Part shown: piece by piece, positions 12,001 through 27,000 of the stretch
Layout: every line of letters starts with the position of its first letter
How positions within the stretch are numbered: position 1 is the first letter of the stretch
NCBI GenBank assembly: GCA_037013685.1
Contig: CM072919.1
Coordinates: 45,832,116-45,896,115, forward strand
Direction of reading: 5' to 3'
Length of the DNA stretch: 64,000 nt
Origin: Acridotheres tristis
Lineage: Eukaryota > Chordata > Aves > Passeriformes > Sturnidae
Position numbers and translations under genes: made by a program
Notes under the pieces: generated by a model
What the model was told of the DNA's origin: nothing
The model's database searches: none
What the model saw: the letters and a program-made list of their open reading frames with translations, nothing else

Positions 12001-15000
12001 GTTTGAATATATTTCAGCTGTGTCTGTTGAATGCCATGCTTAAGCCAGTAAGTCTTGCTGGGAGATCATCCCTCTATGTGCCTGTATGCTTCCTTGTGCA
12101 TCTGAAGTGTGCTGTGTTGTGTCACCTTGCCTGCTTGGAGATCTCTTTAATATGTATTGAGCTATTCCTTTGCCAGTTTTCATCAAGAAGGGTAGCCACT
12201 CAAGCATCTTGAATATTGTTTGGAATAATTTGGAGTCCTGAACCACTCAATGTATAAATTTGACAAATGCACTAATGTGCCAAGACATAGTTCTTTCCTG
12301 TAAACTGCATGTTGCCCAAAAAATCGAGTTATTTTAAAAGCAGTCTTGAGCCAGTAGGATTTTACTTCCTGTTAAATATTTGACAACTGTATTTACATAA
12401 AAAGTAAAATGACTTGCAGCATTACTTGATGAAAGTGATATAAGTCCGAGTTCTGTACTTTGGCCACAATAACCCCCTGCAGTGCTATAGGCTGGGGATG
12501 GTGTGGCTGGACAGTGCCCAGGCAGAAAGGGACCTGGGGGTGCTGGTTGGCAGCTGGCTGAACATGAGCCAGCAGTGTGCCCTGGTGGCCAAGAAAGCCA
12601 ATGGCATCCTGGCCTGTGTCAGGAATAGTGTGGCTAGCAGGAGCAGGGAGGTCATTCTTCCCCTGTACTCAGCACTGGTGAGGTCACACCTTGAGTGCTG
12701 TGTCCAGTTCTGGCCCCTCAGTTTAGGAAGGACCTTGAGATGCTTGAGCATCCAGAGGAGACAACAAAGCTGGTGAGGGGCTTGGAACACAAACCCTGTG
12801 AGGAATGGCTGAGGGAACTGGGTTGTTCAGGCTGGAGAAAAGGAGACTCAGGGGTGACCTCATCACTCTCGACAACTTCCTGAAAGGTGGCTGTAGTCAG
12901 GTGGGGGTTGGTCTCTTTCTCCAGGCAGCAGCTGACAGAAACAGAGGACACAGTCTTAAGCTGTGCCAGGGGAAATATAGGTTGGATATTCGGAATAGGT
13001 TTTTTACAGAAAGAATGATAAAGTACTGGAATGGTCTGCCTGGGGAGGTGGTAGAGTCAACATTTCTGGATGTGTTTACAAAAAGATTGGATGTGGCACT
13101 CAGTGCCATGGTTTAGTTGAGGAATTGGGATGGGTTTGACTCAATGATCTTAAAGGTCTCTTTCAACCTCGTGATTCTGTGTGATAATTACAGCTTCCAC
13201 TTCCATTAAGTTGAAATAAAGCTCTGTTGTGGCATCTTTCATATGTCTGATGGTTTGCTATAAAAATGTGAATGAGGCGTATTTTCGGGTGTAATGAAGA
13301 GAAAGTTTTAATTGCAGAAAAAAATGTTTCTACACAAGCTTGAGGAAATAAAACTACTGATGAATATGCATTAGTAGAAATAGAGCTCATTCACTTTAAC
13401 TTTTGTCAAGTTATCTGTAGGTCTTCAATATTCATGATCTTTCACAAAGCTTTTTCTTTGACAGAAATAAAATTACATAGTACTGGAGGGTTTTATTTGC
13501 TTTAAGCATCAAATAAAACTACACAACTGCTTTGTATCAGCATCAGTCAGGAAGAGAATGGTGGAGTTGTCTGAATAAAGAGTTCAGATTTAAAGCATTT
13601 CAAATATTCTGTACTCTCTAAAAATTAACTGTACAGTAAGCCTATGAGTAATTCCATTAGATTTTACTGTAAAGATACTCCAAAATAATTCTAAAATAAA
13701 GTTTTTAGTAGGTCTACACTTCGATTGTTTATCTAGACTCATTTACTTTTCCAGTTGTGATTCACTCAATGAAATACCCTCTAATGCAGGACATGTTGCC
13801 AGCTATGTGATTAGCATGCTTATCTTCGCAGATTGTTAGTGTCTGCAGTCCAGGTATGGACTTCATCATTACAAGAGGGCATATTCTCTTACACAGTAGA
13901 CCTGATACCAGCATTCATAGATGTGTGGTTCTCCCCACATTTTCTGCCAAAACATCTACACTGTAGCCAAGAGATCTGCCATAGGGGCTTATCAACTAAT
14001 ATATTTGCTGGTCTAGGTGTGCCCTCTTCAGATAGGGCCTGGTGGCAGTTTTTAATTCTCATTAAGTAGTGGTGTGTGTCACAGTCTCAGTAGGTACAAT
14101 TCATGAGGATTAGCTTCCCTGTCATAGCTAGTGGTTTTCTCTTAGAAGTTACAAAAGATGCTAAGCATGCTCAGTATTGAACTAATTTTCAGAAGAATCT
14201 GGGCACCTGCTGTTTCGTACCCACTTCTTTTGGCATCAGTTCAGGGAGGTTGTTCCTTTTTCTTGGCGCTAAATAATATATACATCTGAAGTTTTATTTA
14301 TGTTTATATGGTTCAGTGAAGGAATTTCAGTCCTCCCATTTAAAAAGCTAGCAGGGAAATAAACCCACCAAAAAACCCCATGTTACAATGATGCACTGAA
14401 TTTTAGATTCAGATATGATTTTTTTTCTTGCCAGAGTTCTTCTTTTGAGTATTAGAAAATTATGTGATACTGGACTCATAATTTTACCATTAGTCTCTGA
14501 TAAACAGAAAGCTTGAAGCGGTCTTTGAAACAAAGCCTGAATAAAAGATTTCTTTACAAATGTGAGTCTGCTTTCAATCTTTGAATATGTAATTGACTAC
14601 AACATTCTTCTTTGTTATTTAATAGAATTACAGTTTGGCATCTTCTTCATCAGGCTTTTTCCTTGCCCAGCAAAGTAACATAGCACAAAGTAGAGAGTTG
14701 GCTCGTAACCTGCCAGAAATTTCTGGTTTAAGGTGATAAAGGAGGAGAGTCCTGTGTGCATAGTAATAATATGATATTTGTACAGCTCCTTGACTCTTAC
14801 TAATGAGCAGTATGTGCCCATACCACTTAGAAAACAGATGGTAGTATTTTCCTCATTAAACAGAGAACAGTAATACTTTTGGATACCTTGAAGCACACAC
14901 CGTATTTTCTGTTTGAGTTGGGTTTTTCCTTCGGAATTACCCTCTGTTTCTGTTATCCAATGTAATACTTCCCCAAGGAGAGGCAAATGGCCTATAACAT

Positions 15001-18000
15001 AAGAAAGGCAATGAGCACCATCTCTCCTTGAGAGAGCTCAGCATTTGTGGTAGAAAGGGAGAAACTGCTGCTGCTGAGGTTAAGCAGACAGAGGTGACTT
15101 GCTGAGTCAGCCAGCTCCTGAGGCTGTATCTTGTGAGGAGGGCTTTTATGTAAAGCTGACTTGGTACAGATTAGAACTAGCATAACTAATAGGTAGAAAA
15201 TGGAAAGCTTTTGGGGACTCGTGATTAAAGTAATGAAAAAGACTGAGCAGCAGTCAAACATACAGCTTATTAGGAGCGTTTTTCCAGGCTGCAAGCTGAT
15301 TATTTTCACCAAGTTATTCCTCAGTTGTTAAAAAAGTAGAGAAAACCCAAGGTGCTATCTAGACAGCATGAAGAGGAATTAGTACAAATGAAAGAGTAGT
15401 GTAGAGGGGGAAATGGCTGTATTTTTCAGCACAAAATGGACCAGTCCTTTTTATGCTGAAAAAAAGAAAAAAAAGACAATCATGACATATGCTATTCAGA
15501 AAATGTAGGCTTTCTTGTTTGTCAGAAGACAGCTGGTTTCTTTTTCATGAAGCTGTTTCTCAGTCAAGTGGTTTTGACATAAGCAATCTCAAGTATTCCT
15601 TTAGTAAAATAAGAGACTTGACAATTTATTGTTTCTATTAAAATTTTCAAATATTTCCCATTCCTCAAGTAGGTTTATATTTGGTGCAGAGATATTTTAG
15701 TACCTAAAGGGTCTGTTTTCCACTAGAAAAGGTCATTATTAGTCCAAAACCACTTCTTTGAAAAGGTTTATTTGTTTTATCTTAGGAAATGTAATACATA
15801 TTGTACTAGGGATTATTTTTACAGAAGTGATAACAGATTTTTTTTTTCCCCTTCCAGGAGAAGCTTTCCTATTAAGTACTGACAAATTAAATTAAAGATG
15901 ACAAATCTGAATGCCCTAAGCACTATGATTCTTGTCTCACTTGACATTGCTTTTAGAATTGCAAAGAGCTGAACAGGTCAATGGTGCTTCTGGAAATGTT
16001 TTAAACTTGCTTTAAAATATTTTAAAATGTTTCAAATTGTAGATGTTTTAAAATTCATTTTTTGAATATTTCAAGAATACAGGAAGTCTTTTTTCAGTGT
16101 ATTTTTCGGCAGGTCTCATGGGACTCTCCAGTACCAAACACAAAGAAAATCCCATGATGCATAAAGGGATGCTTCACCTCCCTCTTTAGAGCAATCCCAA
16201 AATACTGTGGGCTGTATAAGAAGGACTGCTGAATTCTTCTGATACACCTGAGCCTAAGGGAAAAAAATCTATGTGAAATCTAATTCTTCTTTCTCTTTAT
16301 GCATTCTGTGCCTCATTTCTCTAAGATGTATATGTAGTCTGGACTTCTGCTTTCTCTTTCTTCTTCTTCCTTCTCATCTGTATATTTTTCAATTTTTTGT
16401 TTGTTTGTGTTGCTGTTCCTTGGTGGAGACAGACCACTTCAAATTTTGAAAGGCTTTGAGGGATTGTGGGTTTTTTCTCTTATACAATCAAACTTCCTGC
16501 AGCATAGAGATTTTGAAATGCTGTTCTGCTGTTTTTTCCAGTGACAGAGATTTACAGATACTGTTTTTTCTTTTGTAAGGAATATTAAGCACCCCTTTTG
16601 CCAATTGATGTTCTACATAAACAAACTTCTGTGTGTTAAGTTTCAGTGTTCTGTCTGTCCACATACTACTGCTAGCTTCTGAAGCTTAGACAACTTTGTC
16701 TGAATCTGATTCAAAGTGGATTAAATTCACATATGCTTCATGATAATAAGCAGTTGGGTGGAAGAAAAGGAATGTTTAAATGCTATGAACAGATGCACTG
16801 AGACTGAGGGTATCCCCATGGGAATGGAAATTTGACCATGATTGAAGTAACATGTAATTGTGGCTTAAAGTAAAACAAAGTTTTCCCAGTTCTCTAATGA
16901 TGGAATTATTTTTGCTTCTTTTTTTCTTTTCTTTATTAAGAACCAAGATCAAATAGAATTTTTTGGCCAGAGGACGGCAACAGCATAGTTGAGCATGCTC
17001 CTTGTGACTGGTCATTACTGAATGAGAGAAAGTACCTGTAAAAGTGCTTTTTTATTTTTGGCTTGGCTTTTCTTTTTCAGCCGAAGAATTAAGGATGAGA
17101 ATTCAGTGCACTGTAGAAACTGTATTAAAACTCTGTTTCTCTGAACTATTCTTTCTGAAACACTGTGTGTGGGGATTTCACTTGTTCTCTCCTGTGCCAC
17201 CCCAATATGTCTTTGCCTTATCAATCTGCATTAAAACTGGCAATAAATGCAGCTATGATGATGCTATTGAAGAAATCTGAACTTCAGTTACCAGCTGCTG
17301 ACAGCATGTGTATCGCTGTTAAGAGGTTAATTACAAGATTTTTGTTTTTACGCTTTTATACTGCTCAATAGAATTCAAGTTACACATATGAGAATCATGC
17401 TAAGTCAATGGGACCTGGGTCATCCTAGTGCAAGAGAAATAGTCTTGCTTTTGAAAAAAATGTCCAGTGTATTGTATGATAAAAGGAACATTGTAATGCG
17501 GTGAATGTAAAGCTCTGTTGCAGTATGACGTTGATTTATTATTTTGTTGAGCATTTGAATCTCAACTTTGCATGCTAGTTTTTGCATGTTGAACTTTGCA
17601 TGCTAATTTTGCCCTTTCTGAAGTTCTATCCCATCTGAAATATACTTAAAGTAGTGCAAAGGGAGGGGGTAGTTAATCATATCTAGATTGATGGCTGTAA
17701 CCATGTTTCCATACCAAGTTATAGTTGATAATTTTTGTTTTTCACGTTGTCTGCAAATAGATAAGAACTTGTAAATATGTCTCTGCACAACTGACAGTTG
17801 AGTTTTCAAGGCAGCCTGGAACCCAATTTCTGGCACGTAGACAAGACATGCAGTAGGGGACATCTGACTCCATTTAAACACCTTTGAGAATTTCAGCTTT
17901 GACCAACTGTGTTACAAAATGAGATTTCTGTGGAATTGCATTTGCAGTTTTGCATTATTTCTTTAAGGTAGAGAAGAAAAAAATCAATCAATGAATAAAG

Positions 18001-21000
18001 TAATAGAGTGCATCTTCTCTGTAAACATCACTTCCTTGCATAAGTGTATTAATTACAATACACTTGTTTGGTCCTACTATTCTTTCTGAACTTATGATCT
18101 GTGTCTGCATGGAAAAGTCCAATATTACTAATGTTACGATGTGCCTAATTGCTTACTCTTTTTTTCCCTATTTTGAATTATAAAATGCTGCCAAAATTTA
18201 CACCATGTGTAATGTGGAAGTTATGTATCTTGAAATTAATGAAATTATGTGACATTTACTGTGACATAATTTCATTCATTAAATAAATACTAAAGTTCAG
18301 GAATAGCTTTAATTTTTGATAAAATTTTAATAAATACAAAAATAAAATCTGATGTTTCTGTACCATTAGTCAAATATGAGCTTCAATTTATCTAGCCATT
18401 GCCAACATATATATATTTATTTACATTCCTTTTCCCCAAATATTTGAAGATTTTTATGTTTAATAGAGAAACTTATTTTTAAATTTTCAGTGACTGAGCT
18501 TTGTAACTTGGACTTTTGGTTGATTGTATTCTCCTTTCTCTTTGCAGTAAAGGGTTACCTTCAAGTTCAACATTCACTTTGGGAGACAGTGCCATATATT
18601 TGACTTCAGAACAGAGCACACTGGAAATGGAAAATGATAATGCTTCAGTTTTGGATGTCTACTTAGTAAGTTGTCAAACTGTTTCTGATGGGCTTTTTCA
18701 CCTCTAATTGCTTTGACTCAGGTTCAGTAAGTGACTAAAATACCTGCTTAACTTCAAAATTCAGAAGTTTATTGAGATATTTTTTATATGAAACGTGTAA
18801 GTTTGCATAGGTCTGATTTGCTAAAGCAAATCCTTGAGGAATTTATATGCCTATTAACTATTGCATTATTAATGAAATATATCAAAACATCTTTCAGTTT
18901 TTCTCTAATGGTAGGAGATCTTTTCTGTTGTTTTCTATTGTAGGGAAAAAAACTAAAAACCCAGAACAACAATAACAAGAATAACAAAATTTTTCCTTTT
19001 CATGCAGAGTACTTCACAATGTAGAAATTAAATTGTCTCAGATTGAAAAGTTCTGCATTTATGTTACTGATTTTGAAGCCAGTAGAGCTCAGTGTGAAGT
19101 ACATTATTGGACTCCTTTTCTGCTTTGAAGGGTGGTCCAATTGTGATGGCTGATTAAAAATGTATCTTTTCTTTGCTGTTTCATTTCCTAGTGAGCAATT
19201 TAAATGACTACTGAAAGATAAGGTCAAGTCTATCTTTTTTTGTCTTCACATCACCTGTGTTTCAAAAATTCTCTTGGTACGCACAGCTCACATTCCACAG
19301 ACATAAAGGCAGTAGGCACCCAATCCAAATTCCAGTTGAGTGAGTTTTGTGCATCGAATTTTTTTAGGCTGAAAGTGTCACTATAAATGCAGGAGGCAGG
19401 CAGGTATGTTAAGCTTGGCTTTTTTTTCCAAAGACTTATTTTCATAAACCATAAACAATTCTGACATTATTCTAGTAATATTTCTCTTTGACTCTCATGG
19501 CAAGAATTGTACCAGAGATGAAGAATCAACAGAGGGAAGTTTGTTCATGTTTCTAATAAATGTTTCACACGGTTGTTTCCTTTCTATATAAAATTGATTG
19601 CATTCTTTATTTCTCTTATCCCTAGAGTTACCTGATCTTTGTCTTAGGAAATCCATACTATCTTAGAATTATAAAACAGCTCAGGTTGATGGGGCCTCAA
19701 AAGATTCATCCACTCCAACATTTTGTGGAAAAGGCACCCTGGATAAGATTATCCAACAACTTTTTCCATTGCAGCTGAAAAACCTTCAGCAATGAGAACT
19801 CTGCCACATCCCTGCAGAAGTTTTTCCAGTGACTGATTCTCTTGAGTTCAGATGAAACATGTTTGTGTCTGATCTTACATCAAGATGAAATATGTTTGTC
19901 ACATACTCTTTTTCTGTAGGCTGTGCCACTGATAGTTTTTTCCTTCTTATTAGCCAGCAAAGCTTGAGTGTGTATAGTACAGTTAACAGCTACTAAATTA
20001 ATAGTCCAGGACACTTAGGGAAGTTATCTGTCCTCCCTCCACTGACACAAAACAGTAGCAAGGACCAGTGGCGAATTAGATGTAGAATTTACTTAGTGAA
20101 TTGTGACCTCAAGTGTAGCCCATTGAATCAATCTACTCCTGTAGGATTTGTGTTAATTTGGCTCATTGCTAGTACAATGTGGACCTGAATCATCCGTTCA
20201 ACAAAGAGGGACTCAGAAATCCTGAAATGTTTTGGTAAGTGGACAAATGACTAATAACACACAACCTAACCTTGCTAGCAGATTAGCTGACTTAATGAAT
20301 TATGCTTTTAACTAAATAACTTAAGAGGAGGATCCAGAACTGTGACATCTGAATGCTCATAAGCAAAGCATGGATGAGCATGTAGGTGTACTAGAGTAGG
20401 GGGGAATGCTTCCCAACACTTTGCAAAGGAAGAATCCTAAGTCCAACCACCTCAAGTATGCGCATGCCAAAGCATGAATTCTGGACAAGAAGAGGAACTG
20501 CAGATTCATGCCTAGTCTGAGAGTTATGTGAAAGGAGTCGCAGAAGCTTGGTGGGAAGACTCACATGACTGGAAGATCACAATAGATGTCAAACTCTTTT
20601 CAAAGATAGGAAGAGGAGGTGGAGCTGTACTTCATAAAAAAGAAATCTGGGTATATGAAGGTAACCTATGGAGACCACAAAATGTTTATCAGATGTCTTA
20701 AGATCAAAATTAGATGGTTCATCACAAAGGAGAATCTTTTTTTATGTGGATGTTCCTAGCCTTCAAAGCAGGATGACGAGGCTGACAAAAACTTACTTTG
20801 GCTCTTCAAGCAAGTATTGAGCCAAAAGAACCTGGTCATCATGGGTGACTTCAATTACACAGGCATTTGTTGGGAGAACTGTACAGCAATGCACAAATTG
20901 TCCATGAGATTCTTAGAATACATGAGGACTTGCATCCTGCTAAATGTGCTGGTCGTTTTGACTAGGAACAATGCATTGCTAGATTTACTGCTCACAAACT

Positions 21001-24000
21001 GAAAAGATAACTTCAAATTATATCTTTAGGTGCAGCAATCACAACAACGTTGTGGGTTTAAGATCCTGCTGAACATACCAAAGCCCAGCATTAGGAAAAA
21101 GGCTCTGGATTTTAGATAAGATGGCGTTGGTATACTCAGAGCCCAGATATGAGGGATTTAACAGGAAGCATGTGTGGAAAGCAAAGCGGTATGAGAGTGC
21201 TAGGAGTTTTTGAATAATATCCTACTGGAAGCAAAATAACAGTTCACTGCCTAAAAAATGAAGGAAGAAGACAGAACGAGTGACTACCTAGGCTTAACAA
21301 TGAAGTTTTGAGTGCTCTTAAAAGAAAAAGGAAGCATACCCGCTACAGAAGGGTGATCAGGTACCCACTGGGGACTAGAGCATCCTTGCTAGGGATGTAG
21401 AGTTGTACACATGAAGTTCAAGGCTCAGCTGGAACTGGAAATGGCCAAAGATAGCAAGAAGAAATGATTGATCAGATGGAAGCAGTTGTACTAGTTTGAA
21501 AGCAAACCAGTGGCCAATCCCAAGTCAGAAATACAAGTGAATAGGAAAATGAAAATAAATGCAATAATACAGAAACACTGACAGAATCAGGATACGATCT
21601 GACACCCCATCCGTCACAGTGGTGGTAGCAGTCTGATTAAATGGTGGCTGCAATCCTGTTGAAGTGGTAAATATTATTCTGTTGAAGCAGTGATCCTGTA
21701 GAAGGGTCTGATCTTTCTCTGAAGGTCCGGTGGTGGTTATGGAGCTCTTGTCCTCTGGGAATCCATCATAGGAGGTTTGCAGCTGGACAGTGATGATTGA
21801 TACTCTCATCCAGGCTCCCTTTCTTGCAAAAGGTTGAATTTGATGGCATCTTAAGTCCCTTCAGCCTGGGCTGATATATGGTTCTTTTGGCCCCCTGTAA
21901 ACAGTGAAACCATTTATTCGTGATAGCTTTTGAATTTAGTTTATAAAGCAACAATGTTATTTAACAATAATACTGCTTAGCATTGTGAAGTCCTTTTTAG
22001 GTTTGAAGTCTGTAGGGTGGATGGTGGAATGCTCTGAAAGTTTAGTGAGAGGCATAGGTAACACCTTTTTTAAAGCTATCTGTATGAGTTTCACGTGTGA
22101 TAACCATATCTTTAGTTAGTTTTCAGCTTGTAGAACATTCATTACTATTATGTCTTGGAGAATGCAGTAAGTATGTGTAGTATAAGTAAGTATATTCCAC
22201 TGAAGAATATCAACAGAAGAATAATTAAAACCCAACTTTGGATGTCATACAAATATCCAGTGTTTATTCCCCTGAGCAAAAGTCTGGAAGGTTTTAAATT
22301 GAGAGAATCATAGATGCTTTTTGGAACTAGTAGCACCCTTTCTCTGCTTCCTGAAAAAAAACAAATTCAAAAGTCAATAATCAAGGTAATGGCACACACC
22401 TGAACTGTCTAGGTAAGCAACAGCTGACATCTTCAAGGAAATTTGATACCACAGCTAAGCACATGTTACTTCTTAAGCAGAAGTTACTTATCCCTGCCTT
22501 CTCTCATGTCTCACACCCTGTATTGATGCCCACTTAACTGTTTTGAGATGGTTGTGGAAGTGGTCTGTAATTTAATCACATATACCCTATATGCATCCTG
22601 AGGTATTTGTGGAAGAAACAGGAATAGGATGATAATTCTGTCTACTAATCTGTTACTTCCTGATGCCCTGCAATATCCTTCATTGGACCTGGAAACAACA
22701 ATTAGCCTGTGGCTGGGAAAACCTGACGATACAAGTGTAAGTGTGGAGCAGAAGGCAATTTTGCTTGTATAGGAGGATGATTAAATGTGTGTTAGAAGGA
22801 AAAGATACATGTTTTTGAGAACACTAGGAACAGGACAGTCATTCTTATGTACATCTCAAAAATAAAGCAAATAATGGCATTTGCATTAGCTGATCTAACC
22901 TTCAGTTGGAAATGGTACAAGATGTACTTTTAAAAGGGCAAAATGCAAGCAGAAAAATGTAGTTTTAAATAGCATTCTCAGATTTTCCCCTTAACCCTGT
23001 GATTAATAATCTTTGTGTTTCTACCACAAGGCAAGCTGCTGTAGTCTTATCCACTATATATTTTAATGAAAAATACCTTAACTTGCTTAATTTTGGACAC
23101 CATTAATCCCCCTTTTATGTCTTTGCCTTTTGCTTTGAAATGCTAAAATGCTAAGCCTTTTGGACAAATTTTAGTCCACAAGTAAGTTAAGGACTACAAA
23201 TTTTCAGTCCCATATATAGAAAAAAAAATTGTCATAAAATGACATTGTATTAATCTACTATAAAGAGCAGCTTTAAAAATGGCATTCTCTCAACAGTTTT
23301 GTGTCGAAATTCTAATATTCAAGTAAGATGAGGTGGAACAGAGGTTGTAAAAAAAATTTTTCTTACAGGTAATAGTATTGGGTTTGAGGTGGTACATTAA
23401 GGGAACTCCATGCAAACTCACACTGTGCTGCTGATGCCAAAACTGAGAATGTACCTGGTAACAGCAAGAATTTTTGTTCCAGGGCAGAAGTAGAGATACA
23501 TCTTGGGCTCACAACTGAATGCTGGTCTGAGCCCATAATTTTTTAATTCTGAAAAAAGACCAAGTTCAAACTAGCATTTTGTTCACCTGCTATTCTAAGA
23601 AGCACTGTTAGGTACATTCTCAAATTAAGTTTTCTTTTAAGTTAAATTGGTTTATTCTCTTATAAACCTTTTAACCCAGATAATAGCTTAAGAAATGTAA
23701 CTTTTATGACTAGCATATGACTAAGTATCACCTGCAATGAGCAGTAGGTATAAGACAATCTAAATTATTTCCAATTCTTCTAGTAACATAGTTACGATAC
23801 TGATTAATTCATACAAATAATTTTAATTACCAATTTAATAGAAGGAATAAATAATAAATAAAATTAATAATAATAAATAGTAAAAGATGAAAGGAGATAT
23901 AGAAAAGACTTCTAAATTTGAAATGTTTCTCTGCATAACTTTAAACAGTAAAGGCTTCTTGCTTCTATGAATGTGTAACACAATGATGGATCAGAGACTT

Positions 24001-27000
24001 TGAAACAAATTATTCTGTCTGAATAAACAGGTTTCTTGTATATAAGCCAGAAACAGAGAAGGTAACACACTCCCATTTAGCACTTTGATGTAGAAATCCA
24101 CAAAAGACAGTTTTCTTGTTCCTCTTCTGTGAATAAATTTGATGTCTTTTTAAAATTTCCTTGAAGCTGTATTTATTGGTGTCAATTCAGGCATTGTCAG
24201 CAAATGCTGTTGAACACAACAGTGTCTCAATGTTCTTTGGAATTTAATGAGTAAAAGATATAAGTCCAATCTTACGAAAGTTCCTTAACAGTGATCTATG
24301 ATCAACAAATGCAACCAATCCTGAAGGTCTCAGCCCAGGATCATTATGGAGTGCCTTAAAAATGGTAATTCCACTTAAAAAGTAAGGAATAACTTAGAAG
24401 TCACCTTACTGTTCTGCAGTGAAGTCTTAAATTGTTTGACTGAGTTTTCTCTAGCTAAAAAAGCAACATGTACTATTATAAACTATCCTACTGTGTTTTC
24501 TTAGCCTTCCCATGAAATTATTTATAAAGATAGCTGACACATACTGTACTACAATATCAGTAAAATCAGAGTAGTAAGGCTTAGGTATTTAATTTATTTA
24601 CTTCAAGTAGGCTTGATTTCCCTTACACTTCCAACAGAAAAAGAATATGCATGTAAATAGCAGTGAAAAACTTATAAATTTGTTCCACTGTGATGCTGTA
24701 TATGTTAAGTAATCTGGTGGTAAATATAGGATTTAAATTAATAAAGATGTCCTATCTATAGGATCTTAAATGTATGTCCTGCCTAGAGGATTTCATTAAT
24801 GAATTATTTTTTTTATTACAGAATACTTCTGTATATTTAGCTACAATTCAAAATTCTTGGGTAGTACAGAAGTTTTCGCATGGAAATACATCATCACCTC
24901 CCATTGTTAAAGGAAAGGCTAATAAATTTTATATATAATATAAATATCACTGCTACTGAAGATATAGACTGATAAGGGCTTCAGTAAAATAAAATAATGG
25001 AATAACTGTAGTGATAAGCAAGTCCAGTGTATTTAGATCCTGGTTAGTGTAGCTATGATTTGTGTCAGATGAATGGCATAGATTATTAAATTATTACATT
25101 AAGAATTACTTAATGATGTGGTTTATTTCCAAATGGCAATTTTATTATAGGATTTTGAAGTCTTAAAATAATATTGAAGATTAATTTGGTATTTCAAATC
25201 TGCTGTAGATGCATAGGTAAGCAGATTTACAAATATTGGTCCATAAAATGCCTGTTTAGAAACTGTCAAAACTTTCTGACTCTTCTTACTCTTAAGTAGT
25301 CCTTTTCTTCTATACACTCTCCTATAATTTCAATTAAATTCTAATCATAGAGTAGTTTTCTTCAAGGTGTTGTTGTGGAATAGTAACAAGTGTAGCTGAA
25401 ATTAAAGTAATTCCCAGATAGAATACATGTAAAAACAAACTAGAAGTTATGGAGTCACGCTGCATAGCATAACTTAAATTTTGGTATGTTTCTCTTTTTC
25501 TGGAAGCTTCAGTTTCTCTGCCTCACCATTTCCTCTGAAGATATTGGTGAAAAAACATGGTAGACTGAACCTGAATTCTAGGACTATGAGAAAGGAATTA
25601 AGACATTCTCACTTACAAGTATCCTTCCTTTCCCCTGAGAGCATAATAATTCTTAAAATGTTATGTACACATGGTAGAGCCAATCAAGCACTCCCCTCAA
25701 AACAGAAATTGTTTAAGGCTGAAAGGGGCAAACCAACTTGTTTCATGAAGTATGGTTAACTGCTCCTTTCCTCTGTTGTTATCTGTGTTTTCCCTGCATC
25801 CATCCATGCATGATCCTGAAAAGGAGAGGAGAAAAAGAGGCCTATGTGTCCCATAAAACTGAAACCTGGTCGGAGGTGAAAAACAAACAAGCATTTTAAT
25901 GTAGTTAGGCAGAGGTGTTCTTGCAGAAGAAACATTATGTAAGAAGGAACATTTTAGTCACCCTTGCATGAAAATCAGGCACAGGAATTAGTTGCTTTAT
26001 TAGATTAAAAAGTACCAATTCAGATCACAAGCAATACGTTGCCTGAGGAAGCCAAGTGCTAAAATGCCAGCATGTATTATCACAGAACAACATGTTCTCA
26101 TGCCTGGGGCATTTAAAACACCGTAAGAGGAAATCAATCAGCTCAAAAACAGATCCATGGAAAGAGAACTGGAGCACAAAAATGCTCCAAGACAAAAAGC
26201 CTCAAGTAGGCTCAAACATAGTAAATCCATTATACACACAGTGTGAGACATCTCAGGCTATGATTATAGGAATGATTCCAATAAATGCCATTTGTGTATT
26301 ATTTATCATTTTGGACCAAATTGCTACAGTCAAACTCAGTTTTTATTAAAAAAAACTCCATCGGTTCCTTTATCTGTAATCAATGTAACCCCAAAAATTG
26401 TGTAGTGGATACAATGTTGCCTAGAGGATCATGTCCTGCACCTTGAAATAGACGGATTTCTTTCCAGAATAATACAGTACTTGACTGTACCTGACATAAA
26501 TATGAACATCTGAAAATCTCAAAAAAGCATTAGTACCATCAACAGTATTTCTGTGATTGACTCATATAGTTAGTAATTGCTACAAGTTATTGTCAGGTTC
26601 TCTTTTCTCCAACTCTGTTATGCAACTTTTATTGGAATTTTTCACTTAAATGCTTTGGAAGGGTCAGAGGAAAGGTAACAAGACCAAGAACAAGCTAATT
26701 CATGGTTCCATTGCATAATTAGTGGAATACTATAAAACCAGCATCAGCACTATTGACAGGAGCCTTAGTGAAATGCAGGAAGTCTAGAGATCAGAAGCTG
26801 TGCTGAGTGATCACTATATTTGTCAGAAATGGACCTGCAGTCACTCATATTTGAGCTTTCAGAAGAAATAAGATAATGCTAATGAAAAGTTTGATTAATT
26901 TGTCTTGTTTCATATAACATTGTCTTGTTTATCAGTACTGGCATTTTTCAACTTTTTTTCCAAACTGATTCTAAAAAAAATAATTAATTTTAGAATGCCA

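Larger units (their letters stand above)
11388..18547 (+). other. PIP5K1B intron
   Basis: A 7.2 kb intron. A CR1 copy occupies about 12478-13185 and an inverted repeat lies at 18238-18276. The rest is AT-rich and I see no further gene, exon or RNA. Short frames on both strands lack recognisable domains. Confidence 0.8.

Noticed and set aside
12485..13116. Several overlapping frames on both strands
   Set aside because: They are parts or shadows of a CR1 ORF2 C-terminus, not host genes.
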